Source: Peptococcaceae bacterium BICA1-8 (lineage in GTDB: Bacteria > Bacillota > Peptococcia > Peptococcales > BICA1-8). From it: 37,183 nucleotides of DNA. The notes under the pieces were generated by a model. It did no database searches. It worked only from the letters and a program-made list of their open reading frames with translations, and was not told the origin of the DNA. The stretch lies in assembly GCA_000802045.1 (NCBI GenBank), contig JUEF01000127.1, forward strand, positions 1-37,183. Reading direction: 5' to 3'. Shown here piece after piece: positions 1 to 7,132 of the stretch (within the stretch, counting starts at the first letter, position 1; every line of letters begins with the position of its first letter). The translations under genes and the position numbers were made by a program.

Positions 1-29
1 AGATCCTTCGCTATCGCTCAGGATGACAG
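1..29. repeat. Dispersed intergenic repeat (AGATCCTTCG...CAGGATGAC), copy 1
   Basis: The first 29 bases match, in opposite orientation, a segment starting at 2526, and a diverged copy lies at 2571-2603. This type of sequence is a known dispersed intergenic repeat in many bacterial genomes. It has no coding potential here. Confidence 0.7.
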
Positions 30-109
30 GAATGCTTTAGTGACAATTTCTAAACCTTTTCAAGAAGTTGTCATTTTTGTTTATCAGTGTTCATCTGTGG
101 CTGAACTTA

Positions 110-142
110 AAAAAGAGCTAGTTTGCTAAAACCAGCTCTTTT
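110..142 (-). terminator. Rho-independent terminator after the small Cys-rich gene
   Basis: Read on the minus strand, AAAAGAGCT and AGCTCTTTT form a stem with a loop of about 15 nt, followed by a run of six T. It lies just past the stop codon of the gene at 149-337 and probably ends the transcript coming from the obg side. Confidence 0.75.
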
Positions 143-148
143 GATCAT

Positions 149-337
149 TTACCCTATTTTTTCCAGTTCCCGACGGGAACGGCGGTGTTTTTCGTACTGT
201 GGACCACCCTTTTTCCAGTTAGAAGTCTTAGTCTTCTCCCTGGGTATATATTGCTCCATGATAACAAATCCATTACGCATTACACAATAATACGTGGCTT
301 CACCCTGTTGACAGTTGCCACAGCCAATACATTCCAT
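149..337 (-). CDS. Small Cys-rich protein of unknown function
   Basis: A 62-residue protein that I do not recognise as a named family. Four cysteines cluster at the N-terminus (CIGCGNCQ, then C18), spaced like a zinc ribbon or an iron-sulfur site. The C-terminal half is strongly basic (KKGG, KHRRSRRE). The start is well supported: GGAGGAG lies about 10 nt upstream of the ATG, and a terminator sits right after the stop. It follows obg on the same strand with a gap of about 170 bp, so it may be co-transcribed or have its own promoter. A metal- or nucleic-acid-binding role fits the composition but is inference only. Confidence 0.65.
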   Translation of the reverse strand: MECIGCGNCQQGEATYYCVMRNGFVIMEQYIPREKTKTSNWKKGGPQYEKHRRSRRELEKIG

Positions 338-505
338 GGCCGTACTGACTCCTCCTCCAAAAAATTTGCCCGATGACTAACCGCCACTAAACTCCAGCAT
401 CAAATTTTAGTGAAATAAGTGGCGCTAAGCCCCTGGATAAGTCAACTAGACTTCAGATGAAGTCAAAACTCCCCCTGAAGTAAGTTTCCTTTAAGGTAGG
501 TAATA
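338..505 (-). other. Intergenic region with small hairpins
   Basis: There is no gene. Two inverted repeats are visible: GACTTC/GAAGTC at 449-464, and CACTAAA (385-391) with TTTAGTG (406-412). They could be 3' structures of the obg transcript or leader structures of the small gene. Neither has a clear T tract, so I do not call a terminator. Confidence 0.4.
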
Positions 506-1780
506 CTAATCTACAAAATCAAATTCCAGAGTCTTAATCCGAATTACATCACCATCCTTAGCTCCTTGTTCCCGTAGTGCTTTAATAACGCCCATAGAGT
601 CTATAATCTGCAGAAATCTCCTTTCAGCTTGCTCATTATCAAAGTTAGTTCTAGTCCAATGCTTATCAATCTCAGCGCCGCTAACCGTAAAGACTCCATC
701 TTCTTGTTCTATATAGAATTTTGGCTTATCGTCAAGCTTTACCATCCGCAGTTGTTCCTCTTCTAGCGGTGGCACCTCAGGAACACTTTCAACTTCATCC
801 AGAATATCTGCTAGCCTATAAATAAGGGGTTGTAAACCTTGACCCGTAACAGCGGAGACAGGAAAGATTTCGTAATCCTTCAACTCCTCCATTAATAATT
901 TTAAATTATTTTCAGCTTCAGGTAAATCTATTTTATTTGCTACAATTACCATTGGTCTATCTACCAAATACTGACTGTATTTTTTTAGTTCATTATTAAC
1001 TATGCGGAAATCCTCTAAAGGGTCCCTAGCCTCTGAGCCCGATATATCAAGTACATGCACTAATACTTTGGTTCGTTCGGTATGCCGTAAAAACCTATGC
1101 CCTAACCCGGCTCCCTCTGCCGCACCTTCAATAAGCCCTGGAATATCTGCCATGACAAAGCTTCGTCCTTCATCAACCCTTACAAGTCCTAAATTAGGAG
1201 TTATTGTAGTAAAATGATAATCTGCTATTTTAGGCTTTGCTGCTGAAACTCGTGAAATCATTGTTGATTTGCCTACATTAGGAAAACCTACCAGTCCGAC
1301 ATCAGCTAAAAGCTTCAACTCGAGAATAATCCAGCTTTCCTCACCCGCATCACCATTTTCAGCCAAGGTTGGGGTTCTATGAGTTGAGCTTACAAAGCGA
1401 GAATTACCCCGACCGCCTCTTCCGCCTTTTGCTACAACTACCCTCTGGCCTGTTTTACTGAGGTCAGCAATTATCCTCTCAGATTCACTATCCTTTACAA
1501 TAGTCCCTACTGGAACTCTTAAAACTTTATCTTCAGAATTTCTGCCATGCATGTTTTTAGCCTGTCCATGCTCGCCTCGGTCACCTTTATAGTGTGCTCT
1601 ATATCTAAAATCCACCAAAGTTCTTAGGCCCTCATCAGCCTCTAAAACAATGCTGCCGCCCTTTCCTCCGTCACCACCGGCAGGACCACCATAAGGCACA
1701 TATTTCTCTCTGCGAAATGCCACCATTCCATTACCGCCATCACCGGCTTTTACATTAATTTTTGCATAATCATAAAACAT
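506..1780 (-). CDS. obg: GTPase Obg/CgtA
   Basis: Obg is an essential ribosome-associated GTPase involved in late 50S assembly, the stringent response and, in Bacillus, sporulation initiation. The 424-residue protein has the glycine-rich Obg fold (residues 1-158), then a G domain with G1 GFPNVGKS (165-172), G2 TTI (191-193), G3 DIPG (212-215), an NKID G4 and an SAVTGQG G5. It ends in a C-terminal OCT domain, so it is full length. The ATG is preceded by AAAGGTGAT. The gene lies 15 bp after the Spo0B-like gene, the usual Firmicute order in which sporulation phosphorelay and Obg are co-expressed. Confidence 0.97.
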   Translation of the reverse strand: MFYDYAKINVKAGDGGNGMVAFRREKYVPYGGPAGGDGGKGGSIVLEADEGLRTLVDFRYRAHYKGDRGEHGQAKNMHGRNSEDKVLRVPVGTIVKDSESERIIADLSKTGQRVVVAKGGRGGRGNSRFVSSTHRTPTLAENGDAGEESWIILELKLLADVGLVGFPNVGKSTMISRVSAAKPKIADYHFTTITPNLGLVRVDEGRSFVMADIPGLIEGAAEGAGLGHRFLRHTERTKVLVHVLDISGSEARDPLEDFRIVNNELKKYSQYLVDRPMVIVANKIDLPEAENNLKLLMEELKDYEIFPVSAVTGQGLQPLIYRLADILDEVESVPEVPPLEEEQLRMVKLDDKPKFYIEQEDGVFTVSGAEIDKHWTRTNFDNEQAERRFLQIIDSMGVIKALREQGAKDGDVIRIKTLEFDFVD

Positions 1781-1795
1781 TTTTCAAATCACCTT

Positions 1796-2299
1796 TCAAA
1801 CAAAATATATAAGTTTTCTATCTTCAGCTAAACTTCTTATTTCGTATTTATCTCCTATTGAACTAAATATCTGCCAAGGAAATTCACCGTTTACATTATT
1901 TACATCTAAAACAATCTTACCTTCATTAAGGGTTAGCGTAACAATTGCATTTTCCATCAAAACTTCTTTCACTAGTTTATCCCAAAACTCATTTAGAAAA
2001 TCTCTAACCTTTGGAATATTTTCATCCTCAATATCCCATACCTCAGGCACACAAATTTTAAACCCCTTATTTAAACCTAAGCTTAATATTTTAGCCGAAA
2101 TATCAGCAACTAATTCAATATGGCTAATTTTATTTAAATCCCGTAACCCCTGCAAATAGTCTGTAACCTCCTGCAAATACTCAATAGCTTTTTCTTCTCT
2201 TTTTATTTTTATAAATCCCCAGATAACCTGAAGATGATTGAGAAAGTCATGCCGCTGATGACGGTTAGCCTCTAAAAGTTCTTTAAGTAATTTTTCCAC
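1796..2299 (-). CDS. Spo0B-like sporulation phosphotransferase
   Basis: Spo0B passes phosphate from Spo0F to Spo0A in the sporulation phosphorelay. The N-terminal helical hairpin contains NRHQRHDFLNHLQVI; the His in RHDFLNH is the expected phospho-acceptor of the SPOB_a dimerisation domain. The rest matches the loose, ATPase-like C-terminal part of the family, at about 167 residues. I chose the GTG at 2299 because GGAGG lies 8 nt upstream of it. A TTG further up (2314) overlaps that Shine-Dalgarno and has none of its own. The position just before obg is conserved in spore formers. The sequence is diverged from B. subtilis Spo0B, so the target protein is uncertain. Confidence 0.8.
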   Translation of the reverse strand: MEKLLKELLEANRHQRHDFLNHLQVIWGFIKIKREEKAIEYLQEVTDYLQGLRDLNKISHIELVADISAKILSLGLNKGFKICVPEVWDIEDENIPKVRDFLNEFWDKLVKEVLMENAIVTLTLNEGKIVLDVNNVNGEFPWQIFSSIGDKYEIRSLAEDRKLIYFV

Positions 2300-2339
2300 C
2301 TCAACAACCTCCAAATAAATTAAGCTATGCCTTATTTAT

Positions 2340-2480
2340 TATACAGGAAGCAAGAAACAGGAGGCAAGAGGCAGGAGAAATAAGGTTAAGGTTTCGCTCC
2401 GCTAGGTTAAGGTTAAGAAGAACCGAGAAAGGCAGGTTTCACTTTGTTAGATTAAGATTCCGCTTCGCTAGATTAAAAAG
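2340..2480. repeat. Degenerate tandem repeat in a noncoding gap
   Basis: Imperfect units built on AGGTTAAGGTT and TTTCGCTCCGCT recur, for example AGGTTAAGGTTAAG and AGATTAAGATTCCGCTTCGC. A purine-rich stretch (GGAGGCAAGAGGCAGGAG) precedes them. This is noncoding; reading frames across it are low in complexity. Confidence 0.55.
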
Positions 2481-2525
2481 CATTGGCATAGCGTTGCCCA
2501 CACTACTATAAACGAAAGCATTCCC

Positions 2526-2603
2526 GTCATCCTGAGCGATAGCGAAGGATCTTACGTACTTAAAAATCTCAGATCCTTCGGTTCGTACCTTCCTCAGGAT
2601 GAC
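2526..2603. repeat. Dispersed repeat, two copies head to head
   Basis: The copy at 2526-2552 (GTCATCCTGAGCG...) is inverted relative to the diverged copy at 2571-2603 (AGATCCTTCGG...CAGGATGAC). Together they form a long imperfect palindrome with an 18 bp centre. They match the sequence at 1-29. The rest of the gap between spo0B and rpmA shows no gene. Confidence 0.7.
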
Positions 2604-2662
2604 ACAGCAACAATCAAGAGCTTTCATAGCGATGACAGGGGAATACTGTCGACATTCGCAAA

Positions 2663-2688
2663 AAAACCTGGCCGGTGGCCAGGTTTTT
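2663..2688 (-). terminator. Rho-independent terminator after rpmA
   Basis: The stem AACCTGGCC/GGCCAGGTT has a 3-nt loop and, on the minus strand, is followed by a run of T. It lies directly after the rpmA stop codon and closes the rplU-prp-rpmA unit. Confidence 0.9.
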
Positions 2689-2691
2689 AAA

Positions 2692-2985
2692 TTAGCTAAT
2701 TGCTGCTGCTTCAGGTACAATGCTTACCTGCTTTTTAGTTTTATCTTTACGTTCAAATTTCACCTTACCAGTGGTTAATGCGAATAAAGTATGATCTTTG
2801 CCTATTCCAACATTTTCACCGGGGTGGATCTTAGTGCCCCTTTGTCTAACTATGATATTACCAGCCAATACAAACTGGCCATCATGTCTTTTTACACCTA
2901 GACGTTTCGCCTGACTGTCACGTCCGTTTTTAGAACTACCAACACCCTTTTTTGATGCAAATAGCTGAAGGTTAAGTCTTAACAT
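2692..2985 (-). CDS. rpmA: 50S ribosomal protein L27 (precursor)
   Basis: L27 sits at the peptidyl transferase centre of the 50S subunit. This 97-residue protein has the Firmicute N-terminal extension [10 protein letters not shown] in front of [14 protein letters not shown]; in this lineage the extension is known to be removed by Prp after LFA. The L27 core ([21 protein letters not shown]) is intact. The gene starts 7 bp inside the 3' end of prp. GAGGAGGTGG lies just upstream of the ATG. A terminator follows. Confidence 0.98.
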   Translation of the reverse strand: MLRLNLQLFASKKGVGSSKNGRDSQAKRLGVKRHDGQFVLAGNIIVRQRGTKIHPGENVGIGKDHTLFALTTGKVKFERKDKTKKQVSIVPEAAAIS

Positions 2986-3326
2986 TTAGTCCACCTCCTC
3001 TGTAGTAGCTTTACATACTTACCATAATCTTGTTCAATTGACCTCAGACCTATTTCTAAAGTTTTCAAAATAACCTGGGTTTTCCCCTGGTCATCGCCGT
3101 CCATTTTTGCCGGAAGATAACAAAGCAGGTGTCCATCAGCTTCATCAACCTCATATACGGGTTGTACTGTCAGCTGTTCTGTGAGGCTATTAACTGTTGT
3201 TGTAGCCAAAAAGGAAACAGCAGCACATACAATGTCTGTACCTATCTCAGCATAGCCAGCATGACCGGATATCTCAAAACCAACCAGGTATTCATGAGAA
3301 TTTCGAAAAATAACTGCTTTTATCAT
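2979..3326 (-). CDS. prp: Ribosomal-processing cysteine protease Prp
   Basis: Prp cleaves the N-terminal extension of L27, and in some phages capsid proteins. The 115-residue sequence carries the catalytic pair in the family context: His22 in SGHAGYAE and Cys34 in TDIVCAAVS. It lies between rplU and rpmA, as is typical. The ATG is only 5 bp after the rplU stop and lacks an obvious Shine-Dalgarno, so translational coupling to rplU is likely. Its 3' end overlaps rpmA by 7 bp, which ties protease and substrate expression together. Confidence 0.95.
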   Translation of the reverse strand: MIKAVIFRNSHEYLVGFEISGHAGYAEIGTDIVCAAVSFLATTTVNSLTEQLTVQPVYEVDEADGHLLCYLPAKMDGDDQGKTQVILKTLEIGLRSIEQDYGKYVKLLQRRWTKC

Positions 3327-3331
3327 AATTC

Positions 3332-3643
3332 TTAAGCAAGAATCTTTTCTACAACTACTGCTGTATAAGGTTGACGATGACCTTGCTTTCTGCGATAGTT
3401 CTTTTTCGCCTTATATTTATAGACAATTATTTTTTTACCTCTACCGTGATCTTCAACTTTTAGAGTCACTTTAGCTCCGGCCACAAAAGGATTACCAACT
3501 TTTACTTGACCATCTTTGCTTACCATCAAAACCTTGTCAATTTCAACAGGTTGGCCAGCTTCAACATCTAAAAGCTCTACTTTTAAAGTATCGCCTTCTT
3601 GAACTTTATACTGTTTACCGCCTGTTTCTATTATTGCATACAT
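3332..3643 (-). CDS. rplU: 50S ribosomal protein L21
   Basis: L21 binds 23S rRNA in the 50S subunit. The 103-residue protein begins [14 protein letters not shown] and carries the conserved [20 protein letters not shown] tail. I place the start at 3643, not at the upstream in-frame codon at 3676, because GGGAGGTG lies about 8 nt before this ATG and the family starts there. The first gene of rplU-prp-rpmA, it is preceded by a structured leader and a strong promoter. Confidence 0.97.
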   Translation of the reverse strand: MYAIIETGGKQYKVQEGDTLKVELLDVEAGQPVEIDKVLMVSKDGQVKVGNPFVAGAKVTLKVEDHGRGKKIIVYKYKAKKNYRRKQGHRQPYTAVVVEKILA

Positions 3644-3659
3644 TATTGTTACACCTCCC

Positions 3660-3745
3660 TGTTTCATACTCGCCAAGTCTAGGTAGCAAGTTTCGCTTTA
3701 ATACCCGACCCGTGCGGTTTCAACAGTAAACTTGAGTCTACTGCC
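3660..3745 (-). promoter_or_regulatory. Probable L21 ribosomal-protein leader
   Basis: The 5' untranslated region of rplU has a 7-bp stem CAAGTTT (minus strand; 3728-3734) with AAACTTG (3687-3693). It encloses a conserved-looking loop with GAAACCGCACGGGTCGGGT. Firmicutes commonly carry an L21 leader RNA at this position, thought to mediate autoregulation. The assignment rests on position, stem and loop sequence; a covariance search (Rfam L21_leader) would settle it. Confidence 0.7.
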
Positions 3746-3756
3746 TACAATAAAAA

Positions 3757-3785
3757 AGTATACTACATCTGTATTTGCAAGTCAA
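3757..3785 (-). promoter_or_regulatory. Sigma-A promoter of rplU-prp-rpmA
   Basis: On the minus strand TTGACT (3785-3780) is separated by exactly 17 bp from TATACT (3762-3757). The predicted start lies just before the L21 leader. A perfect hairpin AAACGGC/GCCGTTT lies immediately upstream (3794-3810). Confidence 0.85.
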
Positions 3786-3842
3786 TAGTTTCGAAACGGC
3801 TGGGCCGTTTGTGCTACAGAAAAAACCAAACAATTTATTTCT

Positions 3843-3909
3843 GTAGGGGCGCGCATTGCGCGTCCGCAGTTACAAGCAAATGGGACTGACGCGCAATACG
3901 CGCCCCTAC
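3843..3909. repeat. GTAGGGGCGC palindromic intergenic repeat, paired copies
   Basis: Arms at 3843-3864 and 3888-3909 (22 bp, one mismatch) are inverted around a 23 bp centre. Each arm also folds alone as CGCGC-ATT-GCGCG. A related single copy lies at 21865-21889. This is a REP-like noncoding element between the rplU promoter and the metallophosphoesterase gene. Confidence 0.75.
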
Positions 3910-3993
3910 TTCTCGAAAATCTTTAATTTTAACCTTAGATGCCCTTGCGACAAGATGTCACCGACAAACAATTCGTCCCAGATGTTAACTATT

Positions 3994-4021
3994 ACGGGGC
4001 GGCATGGAAACCGCTCCCTAC
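3994..4021. repeat. Related GTAGGG-type palindromic repeat
   Basis: On the minus strand GTAGGGAGCGG pairs imperfectly with CCGCCCCGTAA around TTTCCATG. It resembles the neighbouring repeat at 3843-3909. It abuts the stop codon of the metallophosphoesterase gene and could act as a weak 3' structure of that transcript. Confidence 0.5.
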
Positions 4022-4023
4022 TA

Positions 4024-4731
4024 TCAATTTTTCACTATTAATTTAGGTGTAAAACCCACCGCATCGGCGCTTACAAGATGAAAATTTATCCCCCATTTTT
4101 CCTCTGGTAAAGCTCCTTTTATAGATTCACTGTGCAGGTGAGCATAAACACAGGTTTTCACCTTATATTCAAGTAATAATTCAATGAATCCACTTTTTTC
4201 GTGTTTTCCATTAGTGGGAGGGTAATGCAGCATTACTATTATATCTTTAACATCATCATTTATGCTTGCTAGTGATCGGCGAAGTCGCCCTAACTCCCGC
4301 TCATAAATTTTACAGTCATCGGCTGTAAAATTTTTTTCCCCCGGACAAGTCCAACCCCTAGTTCCACAGATTGCGATCTTATTTGCTAGTAGGATATGAT
4401 CATTTTGAATAGCTTCTATGCTCTCAGGCAGAAGTTTTCTAACCTTGCCAATTCCCTGCCACCATAAATCATGATTACCCTTTACTATTATTTTTTTACC
4501 TGGCAATTGACCCAGAAACTCCAGATCATATTTTGCCTCCTCTAGCTTTAGTGCCCAGGATAAATCCCCTGGTACTAGTACTATATCCTCTGGTGAAACC
4601 AAAGCTTCCCAGTTTTCTTTTATTTTTCTGTCATGATTCAACCAGTTCTCCCCGAAAATACCCATAGGTTTATATGCTTCACCTTTTTCATTAAATGACA
4701 AGTGGGGATCACCCAATGCAAAAATACCCAT
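4024..4731 (-). CDS. Calcineurin-like metallophosphoesterase
   Basis: A 235-residue protein with the motifs of two-metal phosphoesterases in order: GDPHLS, GDLSW, GNHDLWW, LHYPP and AHLH. The physiological substrate cannot be read from sequence. GGAGGA lies 4-5 nt before the ATG at 4731; an upstream TTG (4743) overlaps this site and is less likely. The gene follows rng with a 22 bp gap, so it is probably the last gene of the TIGR03960-DUF2344-rng unit. No signal peptide is present, so the protein should be cytoplasmic. Confidence 0.88.
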   Translation of the reverse strand: MGIFALGDPHLSFNEKGEAYKPMGIFGENWLNHDRKIKENWEALVSPEDIVLVPGDLSWALKLEEAKYDLEFLGQLPGKKIIVKGNHDLWWQGIGKVRKLLPESIEAIQNDHILLANKIAICGTRGWTCPGEKNFTADDCKIYERELGRLRRSLASINDDVKDIIVMLHYPPTNGKHEKSGFIELLLEYKVKTCVYAHLHSESIKGALPEEKWGINFHLVSADAVGFTPKLIVKN

Positions 4732-4753
4732 ACATTCCTCCAAAATTGGCCTA

Positions 4754-6421
4754 TTACTGTAGAATCACTGCCTTAGCATTTGTTCTATATAGCTTTACTA
4801 TCTCCACAAGAACTTCTTGACCAACCAACTTACCCCCATTTTCGATATCAATAATATAGCCCTCAATCCTACCAATTCCATCACTGGGCCTCTGACTGTG
4901 GGTTTCTTCGATCCTCACCTTAACCACTTGGTTTTCTTCAACGGGAATAACATTATTTTTTAATTCATGGGCCCCATAGACAACCTGAATCTCATATTCA
5001 TCGAGAGCCAAATTTTTTCTCCCACGAATTATTATTTCCTTTTTTAGTCTATTTTCTAACTGTTTTAACATTGCTCCTCCCGGACCGATTAGAAGTGATG
5101 TTACATCCGGATGGGCATTAATTAAAATCGTCTCTGCCAATGTACGGCTGGCTAATTCTCGAAGTTCTTCCTTTACTTTAATGGCAATGGTATTTTCCGA
5201 GAAAATCCTTCCCTTACCCTCACAACAGGGACAAATTTTTTCCAATGAAGTACTCAAAGAGTGCCGCACCTTTTTGCGTGTCATTTCAACTAGCCCTAAA
5301 GAGGTTATGCCTAAAATGTGGGCCTTAGTCTTATCCTTATGCAGCTGTTCCTCTAGTTTCAGCAACACTTCTTTGCGATGTTCTTCGTTTTCCATATCAA
5401 TAAAATCAATAATAATTATTCCGCCTATATTTCTGAGACGCAGCTGGCGAGCTATTTCTACTGTTGCTTCTAAATTTATTTTCAGTACTGTATCTGCTAA
5501 ATCTACACTGCCCACATATTTACCAGTATTCACATCTATACTTGCCAACGCTTCAGTTTGGTCAATTACTATATATCCACCGCTTTTTGACCAAACTTTT
5601 CTCTTTAAAGCCCTGGCTATTTCCTGACGAATATTATATTTAGAAAATATATCCTGTTCTTCAACAAGGTTAACCTTATACTTTAGAGCTTTGTTGCCAG
5701 CAAGCTCCATGATCTGTTCATAGGTAAATTGGGAGTTTACTGTTATCTTCCGGACATCATCAGTAACCACATCCCGCAAAATTCTTTTCACCAGCTCCAA
5801 ATCTTTATGAATTAGAACGGGAGCTCCGGATATTTTGTCTTTATGCTGAATTTTTTGCCAGGTTTTTTGGAGTATTTCTAAATCCTCAGCTATTTCCTCC
5901 TCGGAGGCACCCTCAGCTACAGTACGAATAATAGCGCCTACATCCTTACTCTTGATTTTTTCCACAATATTCTTAAGCCTCTCCCGTTCTCCTTCATCAT
6001 ATATGCGTCTGGAAATACCTACATAATCAAGGCTGGGCATAAAAACCAGAAAGCGGCCAGGTAATGTCAATTGTCTAGTTACCCTCGGGCCTTTATTGCC
6101 CACAGGCTCTTTGACAACCTCCACTAAAACTTCCTGCCCTTCCTTTAGGATATCCCTTATATTAAGCTTGGCACCATTATCATGATAAGAACCGCTTATG
6201 ATAGCATCTTCAACATATAAGAAAGCATTCTTTTCCATGCCAATATCGACGAAAGCAGCCTGCATTCCAGGTAATACATTCTCAACCTTACCCTTATAAA
6301 TGCTCCCTACTAAACGGTCACTTACACTGCGTTCAATGTATATCTCTACCAATTGTTCATCCTCTAAAACTACAACTTGAGTTTCATCCTCATTAGACTG
6401 TACAATAATCTCTTTGTTCAT
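4754..6421 (-). CDS. rng: Ribonuclease E/G family protein
   Basis: An Rne/Rng endoribonuclease for rRNA processing and mRNA turnover. The 555 residues show an S1 domain near 36-115, a DNase I-like catalytic region with the Mg-binding acids in SIDVNTG (D296) and IIDFIDM (D339, D342), and the zinc-link CPCC (397-400) used for dimerisation. The C-terminus carries a TRAM-like segment (VVKVRIEETHSQRPS...). It lacks the long disordered degradosome scaffold of E. coli RNase E, so it is RNase G-like. AAGGAGAGGAG precedes the ATG. It sits 12 bp after the DUF2344 gene, the usual Firmicute arrangement. Confidence 0.95.
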   Translation of the reverse strand: MNKEIIVQSNEDETQVVVLEDEQLVEIYIERSVSDRLVGSIYKGKVENVLPGMQAAFVDIGMEKNAFLYVEDAIISGSYHDNGAKLNIRDILKEGQEVLVEVVKEPVGNKGPRVTRQLTLPGRFLVFMPSLDYVGISRRIYDEGERERLKNIVEKIKSKDVGAIIRTVAEGASEEEIAEDLEILQKTWQKIQHKDKISGAPVLIHKDLELVKRILRDVVTDDVRKITVNSQFTYEQIMELAGNKALKYKVNLVEEQDIFSKYNIRQEIARALKRKVWSKSGGYIVIDQTEALASIDVNTGKYVGSVDLADTVLKINLEATVEIARQLRLRNIGGIIIIDFIDMENEEHRKEVLLKLEEQLHKDKTKAHILGITSLGLVEMTRKKVRHSLSTSLEKICPCCEGKGRIFSENTIAIKVKEELRELASRTLAETILINAHPDVTSLLIGPGGAMLKQLENRLKKEIIIRGRKNLALDEYEIQVVYGAHELKNNVIPVEENQVVKVRIEETHSQRPSDGIGRIEGYIIDIENGGKLVGQEVLVEIVKLYRTNAKAVILQ

Positions 6422-6433
6422 AAACTCCTCTCC

Positions 6434-7132
6434 TTAAGCTGTGACACTGAGGGGGGTATTTAAGCCAGCATCACTACTGATATATAGACCTTCTCGATGA
6501 ATATTTATTGTTTCCGATTCTATAGATAATCCTTTTTCCTGAAGAGCTGCAACAACCTCCTCTGGGCGCACATTACCTCCACTGCCAGTTTCCACGACCA
6601 TTTCCAGCTCAACTTTATTTCTATCTTTGACTTTTGCTTCTAATTCAAAGATACCCGAACGAATATCCCTTTCCCGTAAGCCCTTCTTGGTATTACGCAG
6701 TACTACTATTTTCTCTTGCTTTAGTAAATCGAGAAGAATATTATCTAATTCTTGTTGATTTACTTCCTGCATAAGATTAATCCTCACTAAATACTTAGCC
6801 CTATTAATAACTGCCATTAAAGGGGTTGCTTTAGGGTCTATTTCTTTAATATCATACACAATCAAACCAGCAGGTAAATATTTCGCCAATTCTCCTTTAA
6901 TTTCCTGTATTGGGAAATTACTTTTTAAAACAATATCCATATATTCTCCTGTGCTCGTTAACCCTACTGCTAAAGCTGACCCAAAAGATACCTTGGGATG
7001 GGGATTAAAACCCTGACTGTAAGAAATAGGAGTTTTTGCTCTTCGAAAAGCCCGCTCCCAGGCACGAATTAAATCCAGATGGGAAATAAATTTTCCCTGG
7101 TCGGTTTTACCATATTTAACTCTTAAGTTCAC
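6434..7132 (-). CDS. DUF2344 / TIGR03936 radical SAM-associated protein
   Basis: A 232-residue protein of the DUF2344 family, recognisable by KGKFISHLDLIRAWERAFRRA-like N-terminal sequence (here GKFISHLDL...RRAKTPISY) and SQGFNPHPKVSFGSALAVG. It nearly always neighbours, or is fused to, the TIGR03960 radical SAM enzyme. The function is unknown; a role in RNA modification or maturation with the adjacent RNase is a guess from context. The start is GTG with AAAGGAGG about 8 nt upstream. It overlaps the 3' end of the radical SAM gene by 17 bp, so the two are translationally coupled. Confidence 0.9.
   Translation of the reverse strand: MNLRVKYGKTDQGKFISHLDLIRAWERAFRRAKTPISYSQGFNPHPKVSFGSALAVGLTSTGEYMDIVLKSNFPIQEIKGELAKYLPAGLIVYDIKEIDPKATPLMAVINRAKYLVRINLMQEVNQQELDNILLDLLKQEKIVVLRNTKKGLRERDIRSGIFELEAKVKDRNKVELEMVVETGSGGNVRPEEVVAALQEKGLSIESETINIHREGLYISSDAGLNTPLSVTA

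Noticed and set aside
4024..4743. Upstream TTG start for the metallophosphoesterase
   Set aside because: It overlaps the GGAGG that serves the ATG at 4731 and adds only MEEC.
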